From assembly GCF_014650715.1 (NCBI RefSeq), contig NZ_BMVM01000025.1, positions 26,028-90,027 of the forward strand: 64,000 bases of DNA. The letters run 5' to 3'. Below are positions 60,192 to 64,000 of the stretch, in pieces (position 1 is the first letter of the stretch; each line of letters starts with the position of its first letter). Source of the stretch: Streptomyces bluensis. GTDB taxonomy: Bacteria; Actinomycetota; Actinomycetes; Streptomycetales; Streptomycetaceae. The notes beneath the pieces were generated by a model. The model had not been told where the DNA came from, did not search any database, and was given only the letters and a program-made list of their open reading frames with translations. A program made the position numbers and the translations under genes.

Positions 60192-62510
60192 CTACACCGG
60201 CCGCAGCCACACCGTCGCCAACGGCGGCAGTGTCAGCCGCACACACGAACCATCGGTGCCGACGCGCACTGGACCGGCACCGACCACACCGCTGCCCCCG
60301 TACCGCACGGCATCCGTGTTGAGCACCTCCTCCCAGGGCGGGAACTCCTCGGGAACCCAGAGCCCGTAGTCGTGCCGCACCACGGGCGAGAAGTTCGACA
60401 CGGAAAGCAGCGGCGCCCCGTCCGCGGCGAACCGCAGGAACGCGAACACGTTGTCCTCGGCGGCGTCCACAGCCACCCACCGGAACCCGCCGGGGTCGCT
60501 GTCCCGTTCCCACAGGGCCGGAGCCTCGCGGTAGACCGCGTTGAGGTCGCGGACCAGGTCGCGTACGCCCCGGTGGTCGGCCTCCGCGCCGTAGGCTGGC
60601 TCCAGCAGCCACCAGTCGGGGCCGCGCGCCTCCGACCACTCCGCTCCCTGGGCGAACTCCTGCCCCATGAACAACAGTTGTTTGCCGGGGTGGGCCCACA
60701 TGAAGCCGAGGTACGCGCGGTGGTTGGCGCGCTGCTGCCACCAGTCGCCCGGCATCTTGGAGACCAGGGCCCGCTTGCCGTGGACGACCTCGTCGTGCGA
60801 GATCGGGAGCACGTAGTTCTCGCTGTACGCGTACACCATCGAGAACGTCATCTCGTTGTGGTGGTATCTGCGGTGCACCGGATCCTTGGACATGTAGCCG
60901 AGCGAGTCGTGCATCCAGCCCATGTTCCACTTCAGCCCGAACCCCAGCCCGCCCCGGTCCGTGGGCGAGGTCACGCCGCCCCAGTCGGTCGACTCCTCCG
61001 CGATCGTCACCACGCCGGGCACCCGCCGGTACAGCGTGGCGTTCATCTCCTGCAGGAACCTCACCGCGTCGAGGTCCTCCCGCCCGCCGTGCTCGTTCGG
61101 CGTCCACTGCCCGGGCTCGCGCGAGTAGTCCAGGTACAGCATGGAGGCGACCGCGTCCACGCGCAGGCCGTCGATGTGGAACTCCTCGCACCAGTACACC
61201 GCGTTGGCCACCAGGAAGTTCCGCACCTCCGTCCGCCCGAGGTCGAACTCGTACGTCCCCCAGTCCGGGTGTTCCGCGCGGCGGGTGTCGCCGGGCTCGT
61301 ACAGCGGGTAGCCGTCGAACCGGGCCAGAGCCCAGTCGTCCCGCGGGAAGTGCGCGGGCACCCAGTCCATGATCACGCCGATGCCGGCCTGGTGGAGCCG
61401 GTCGACGAGGTACCTGAAGTCGTCGGGGGTGCCGAGCCGGGCCGTGGGGGCGTAGTAGCCGGTGACCTGGTAGCCCCACGAGCCGCCGAAGGGGTGCTCG
61501 GCGACCGGCATCAGCTCCACGTGCGTGAAGCCCAGGTCCCGCACGTACGGGGGGAGCTGTTCGGCCAGTTCCCGGTACGTCAGGCCGGGCCGCCAGGACG
61601 GCAGGTGGACCTCGTACACCGAGAACGGCGCCTGGTGGGCCGGGCGGTCGGCCCGGTGCGTCATCCACTCCGCGTCGCCCCACTCGTGATCGGACACCGT
61701 CACGACGGACGCCGTCGCCGGCGGTGTCTCGGTACGGCGGGCCATCGGGTCGGACTTGAGGAACCGGGCGCCGTACCGCGTCGTGATCTCGAACTTGTAC
61801 CGCCGGCCCTCGCCGATCCCGGGCAGGAACAGTTCCCACACCCCGGACGAGCCGAGCGACCGCATCGGGAACGCCGTGCCGTCCCAGTGTGTGAAGTCCC
61901 CGGCGACCCTGACCCCCTGCGCGTTCGGTGCCCACACCGTGAAGCGGGTGCCGGTCACGCCCTGGTGCACCATCGGCTCGGCGCCCAGCGCCCGCCACAG
62001 CTCCTCGTGCCGCCCCTCACTGATCAGGTGCAGGTCGAACTCACCGAGCGCGGGCGGGAAGCGGTACGGGTCGTGGACCTCGTGCTCGGCGTCGTCGTAC
62101 GACACCAGCAGCGTGTACTCCGGGATCGTCTCCAGCGGCAGGACGGCGGAGAACAGGCCGTCACCCTCGCTGTGGAGCGGTGTGTGACACCCGTCGACCA
62201 CGACGCTCACCGTGTGCGCGAACGGGCGCAGCGCCCGGAACGTCACCCCGTCGGGTCCGGGGTGCGCGCCGAGCAGCGCGTGCGGGTCGTGGTGCGATCC
62301 CGACAGCAGACGTGCCCGGTCGGCCCCGTCCAGGGGAGCGGCCCCGGCCGGTACCGGGCTGCCGGGGTCGGACCGGCCGGTGGGCCCCCGGCGGTTGGCG
62401 GAGCCGTGCCTGCCGGCCGCCCTGCGACGGTCGGGGCTGGGCCTGCCGGCCGGTCGCAGGGCTTCGGCCGGTGGGGTGTGCGGGGAGCGAGAGGGGTCAC
62501 GCAGAACCAC
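60192..62510 (-). CDS. glgB: 1,4-alpha-glucan branching enzyme
   Basis: 772 residues. Two N-terminal CBM48-type beta domains (LLGAHPGPDGVTFRALRPFA, then GTRFTVWAPNAQGVRVAGDF) precede a GH13 barrel. Catalytic nucleophile Asp in GLRVDAVASMLYLD and acid Glu in VTIAEESTDWGG are present, with HDEVVHGK as the third region. It makes alpha-1,6 branches in glycogen or GlgE-type alpha-glucan. GTG at 62510 follows GAGGAGG; it begins four bases after the maltokinase gene. Confidence 0.95.
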   Translation of the reverse strand: MVLRDPSRSPHTPPAEALRPAGRPSPDRRRAAGRHGSANRRGPTGRSDPGSPVPAGAAPLDGADRARLLSGSHHDPHALLGAHPGPDGVTFRALRPFAHTVSVVVDGCHTPLHSEGDGLFSAVLPLETIPEYTLLVSYDDAEHEVHDPYRFPPALGEFDLHLISEGRHEELWRALGAEPMVHQGVTGTRFTVWAPNAQGVRVAGDFTHWDGTAFPMRSLGSSGVWELFLPGIGEGRRYKFEITTRYGARFLKSDPMARRTETPPATASVVTVSDHEWGDAEWMTHRADRPAHQAPFSVYEVHLPSWRPGLTYRELAEQLPPYVRDLGFTHVELMPVAEHPFGGSWGYQVTGYYAPTARLGTPDDFRYLVDRLHQAGIGVIMDWVPAHFPRDDWALARFDGYPLYEPGDTRRAEHPDWGTYEFDLGRTEVRNFLVANAVYWCEEFHIDGLRVDAVASMLYLDYSREPGQWTPNEHGGREDLDAVRFLQEMNATLYRRVPGVVTIAEESTDWGGVTSPTDRGGLGFGLKWNMGWMHDSLGYMSKDPVHRRYHHNEMTFSMVYAYSENYVLPISHDEVVHGKRALVSKMPGDWWQQRANHRAYLGFMWAHPGKQLLFMGQEFAQGAEWSEARGPDWWLLEPAYGAEADHRGVRDLVRDLNAVYREAPALWERDSDPGGFRWVAVDAAEDNVFAFLRFAADGAPLLSVSNFSPVVRHDYGLWVPEEFPPWEEVLNTDAVRYGGSGVVGAGPVRVGTDGSCVRLTLPPLATVWLRPV

Positions 62511-62514
62511 GATG

Positions 62515-63879
62515 TCAGCCTCCTCGGGTGGCGAGCCGTCGGATCGCCGCCATCGGTACAGGGAGCCAGCCGGGGCGGTTCCGGGCCTCGTAGACGACCT
62601 CGTACACCGCTCTGTCGGTTTCGTAGGCGCGCAACAGCTGGGGCTCGGCCCGCGGATCCCAGCCCGACCCGTCCGCGTAGCCCGCGCAGTAGGCCTCGCG
62701 GCAGCGTTCCGCCCACTCGGGATGCCACGGCCGCCTGGTGCGGGCCGCGTAGTCGAAGGAGCGCAGCATCCCGGCGACGTCGCGCACCGGCGACTGGGTG
62801 CTGCGGCGTTCGGCGAGCGGGCGGGACGGCTCGCCCTCGAAGTCGATGACGAACCACTCGCGGTCCGCCCGCAGCACCTGCCCGAGGTGCAGATCGCCGT
62901 GGATCCGCTGCACGGTGCGGCCGGCACCGCACGCGCCGAACGTTTCGAAGGCGGTCCGCAGCCCGGGAACATACGGCTGGAGCGCGGGCACACAGTGGGC
63001 GGCCTCGCCCAGCCGCTCGGCCATCGCGGCCGCGAGGGGCCCGTTCTCGCTCCGGGTGGCGGTGGGAAAGGAGGTGGCCAGCGCCAGGTGCACCTCGGCC
63101 GTTGCCTGTCCCAACTCGTACGACTCCGCCGTGAAGTCCCGGCCCTCCGCGAGCGCACGCAGGGCCAGGGTCCAGCCGTCGGACGCGCCGGGCAGGAAGG
63201 GCTGGAGCACGCCGAGGGTGGCGTCCGGCCGTGTGGTGCGGATCCACGCCACGGGCGCGGGCACGCGGGTGCAGCCCTGCCGGGCCAGTGCCGACGGCAC
63301 CTCCAGATCCGGGTTGACTCCCGGCTGGATGCGGCGGAACACCTTCAGGATGAACGCGTCGCCGTAGACGATCGAGGAGTTGGACTGCTCCGCGTCCAGC
63401 AGCCGCGGAGCGAGCGCGGCCGGCAGGGGCACCGACGGGTCCCTCTCGAAGGCCAGCGGACCCGCCGTCCCCGGGTGCCGCAGCCGCTCCAGGAGCAGCG
63501 CCGCCGAGCGCGGGTCGTGGAACGCGTCGTACACGGCCAGACCCGTCAGCGGGCCGTCCTGTGCCCGTCCGATGAAGGCACCGGCGAGCCGGGGCGGCAG
63601 GTACTCCCGTACGCCCAGCAGCAGTTGGTAGCAGTCGCCGGCCGGGGAGGTGTCACCCGGTCCGCGCGGCGCCGAGTGCTCGGCGTGGACCAGCAGATGC
63701 AGACAGCCCGGATACAGCTCCGTCATCGACAGCAGCGTCACATCGGTGACGGGCCGGTCCTTCCCTGCGAACCAGCGCTGCCGGGGCAGCCACTCCCGCA
63801 GCAACCCGCTGAGCGAAGCCATCGGGTGGAGGCGGTCGGGGCCCCTCGGGAGGAGCGAAACGGTCTCGGTCTTCGCCAT
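62515..63879 (-). CDS. mak: Maltokinase (Mak/Pep2)
   Basis: 454 residues of the aminoglycoside-phosphotransferase-like fold. The N-terminal cap has WLPRQRWFAGKDR, the family signature; the catalytic loop is RIHGDLHLGQVLR and the metal Asp is in WFVIDFEGEPSR. It phosphorylates maltose to maltose 1-phosphate for GlgE. ATG at 63879 is preferred to the one at 63909 because AAAGGACG is well spaced. It lies between treS and glgB, the usual order. Confidence 0.92.
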   Translation of the reverse strand: MAKTETVSLLPRGPDRLHPMASLSGLLREWLPRQRWFAGKDRPVTDVTLLSMTELYPGCLHLLVHAEHSAPRGPGDTSPAGDCYQLLLGVREYLPPRLAGAFIGRAQDGPLTGLAVYDAFHDPRSAALLLERLRHPGTAGPLAFERDPSVPLPAALAPRLLDAEQSNSSIVYGDAFILKVFRRIQPGVNPDLEVPSALARQGCTRVPAPVAWIRTTRPDATLGVLQPFLPGASDGWTLALRALAEGRDFTAESYELGQATAEVHLALATSFPTATRSENGPLAAAMAERLGEAAHCVPALQPYVPGLRTAFETFGACGAGRTVQRIHGDLHLGQVLRADREWFVIDFEGEPSRPLAERRSTQSPVRDVAGMLRSFDYAARTRRPWHPEWAERCREAYCAGYADGSGWDPRAEPQLLRAYETDRAVYEVVYEARNRPGWLPVPMAAIRRLATRGG

Positions 63880-63905
63880 GATGACGCGTCCTTTCGCGAG
63901 CGCGC

Positions 63906-64000
63906 TCAAACTTCTTGGCGGGCGCGGGGAGCGACTCGGGAGAGCCGGAACCAGTAGAAGCCGTGGCCTGCGAGGGTGAGGAGGTAGGGGAGTTCTCCGA
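63906..64000 (-). CDS. treS: Trehalose synthase, C-terminal end only
   Basis: The last 31 codons of a gene entering from the right edge, stop at 63906-63908. The translation GELPYLLTLAGHGFYWFRLS matches the C-terminus of trehalose synthase (TreS), which makes maltose from trehalose. Position upstream of mak and glgB agrees. Most of the protein is outside the window. Confidence 0.8.
   Translation of the reverse strand, partial: GELPYLLTLAGHGFYWFRLSRVAPRARQEV

Noticed and set aside
1..64000. tRNA, rRNA, CRISPR arrays, integrase or phage genes
   Set aside because: No cloverleaf-like ends with CCA and conserved loops, no regularly spaced repeats and no integrase, transposase or phage structural frame were seen.
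60192..64000. The treS-mak-glgB run as a novel system
   Set aside because: Order and motifs match the known GlgE alpha-glucan pathway of actinobacteria.

Overview
The window reads as chromosomal DNA of a Streptomyces or close relative. G+C is very high with strongly GC-biased third codon positions, GTG starts are common, genes are coupled by 4-base ATGA/GTGA overlaps, and many lipoprotein, Tat, ECF-sigma and ABC importer genes are present. Short interspersed repeats of a type I recall from Streptomyces intergenic DNA occur. I saw no rRNA, tRNA, CRISPR array, phage gene or transposase gene.

Layout. 1-1428: the 3' part of an aldo/keto reductase and a membrane-anchored peptidoglycan-binding protein. 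1636-1855: a MITE-like palindromic element. 2025-8675: a ROK regulator, a sugar ABC importer (lipoprotein plus two permeases, no ATPase) and an unassigned toroid-type carbohydrate enzyme. 8708-16910: an envelope copper/stress block with an ECF sigma and anti-sigma pair, cupredoxin, multicopper oxidase, DUF305 lipoprotein, two His/Met-rich small membrane proteins, a BlaI/M56 pair and a Met-rich DUF5134 protein. 17090-21719: a serine hydrolase, then a beta-phosphoglucomutase-type HAD gene coupled to a GH65 enzyme. 21969-27788: a DUF1684 protein and a five-gene peptide/oligosaccharide-type ABC importer. 27887-29368: a 27-residue leader peptide and a Tat-exported sulfite-oxidase-type molybdoenzyme.

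29411-43497 is the largest functional unit. A DeoR regulator, a PdxA2-type dehydrogenase and a DUF1537 kinase lie on the minus strand. Divergent to them is a run of nine or ten genes: a complete Dpp-type importer, an aldo/keto reductase, a HpaI-type aldolase, an Asp-box sialidase-like protein, a D-2-hydroxyacid dehydrogenase and an Nramp-fold transporter without the metal-binding motif. The divergent promoter region carries two spaced copies of one operator-like sequence. The set looks like a catabolic locus for an acidic sugar or C4 sugar acid with unknown substrate.

43635-50691 is mixed: small membrane proteins, a secreted beta-propeller/amidohydrolase fusion, a glyoxalase-fold protein, an ANT-type nucleotidyltransferase and a YihY-family membrane protein. 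50708-54224 is the most unusual unit: a coupled operon for a response regulator fused to a thioredoxin-reductase-like flavoprotein that has lost its CxxC, a histidine kinase with a degenerate cyclic-nucleotide-binding fold, and a UBP-type zinc finger protein. 54385-60113 holds a universal stress protein, a DUF4032 kinase-like protein, a FadD-type acyl-CoA ligase with a frame-disrupted open region beyond it, and two hypotheticals. 60192-64000 is the treS-mak-glgB part of the GlgE alpha-glucan pathway, running off the right edge.
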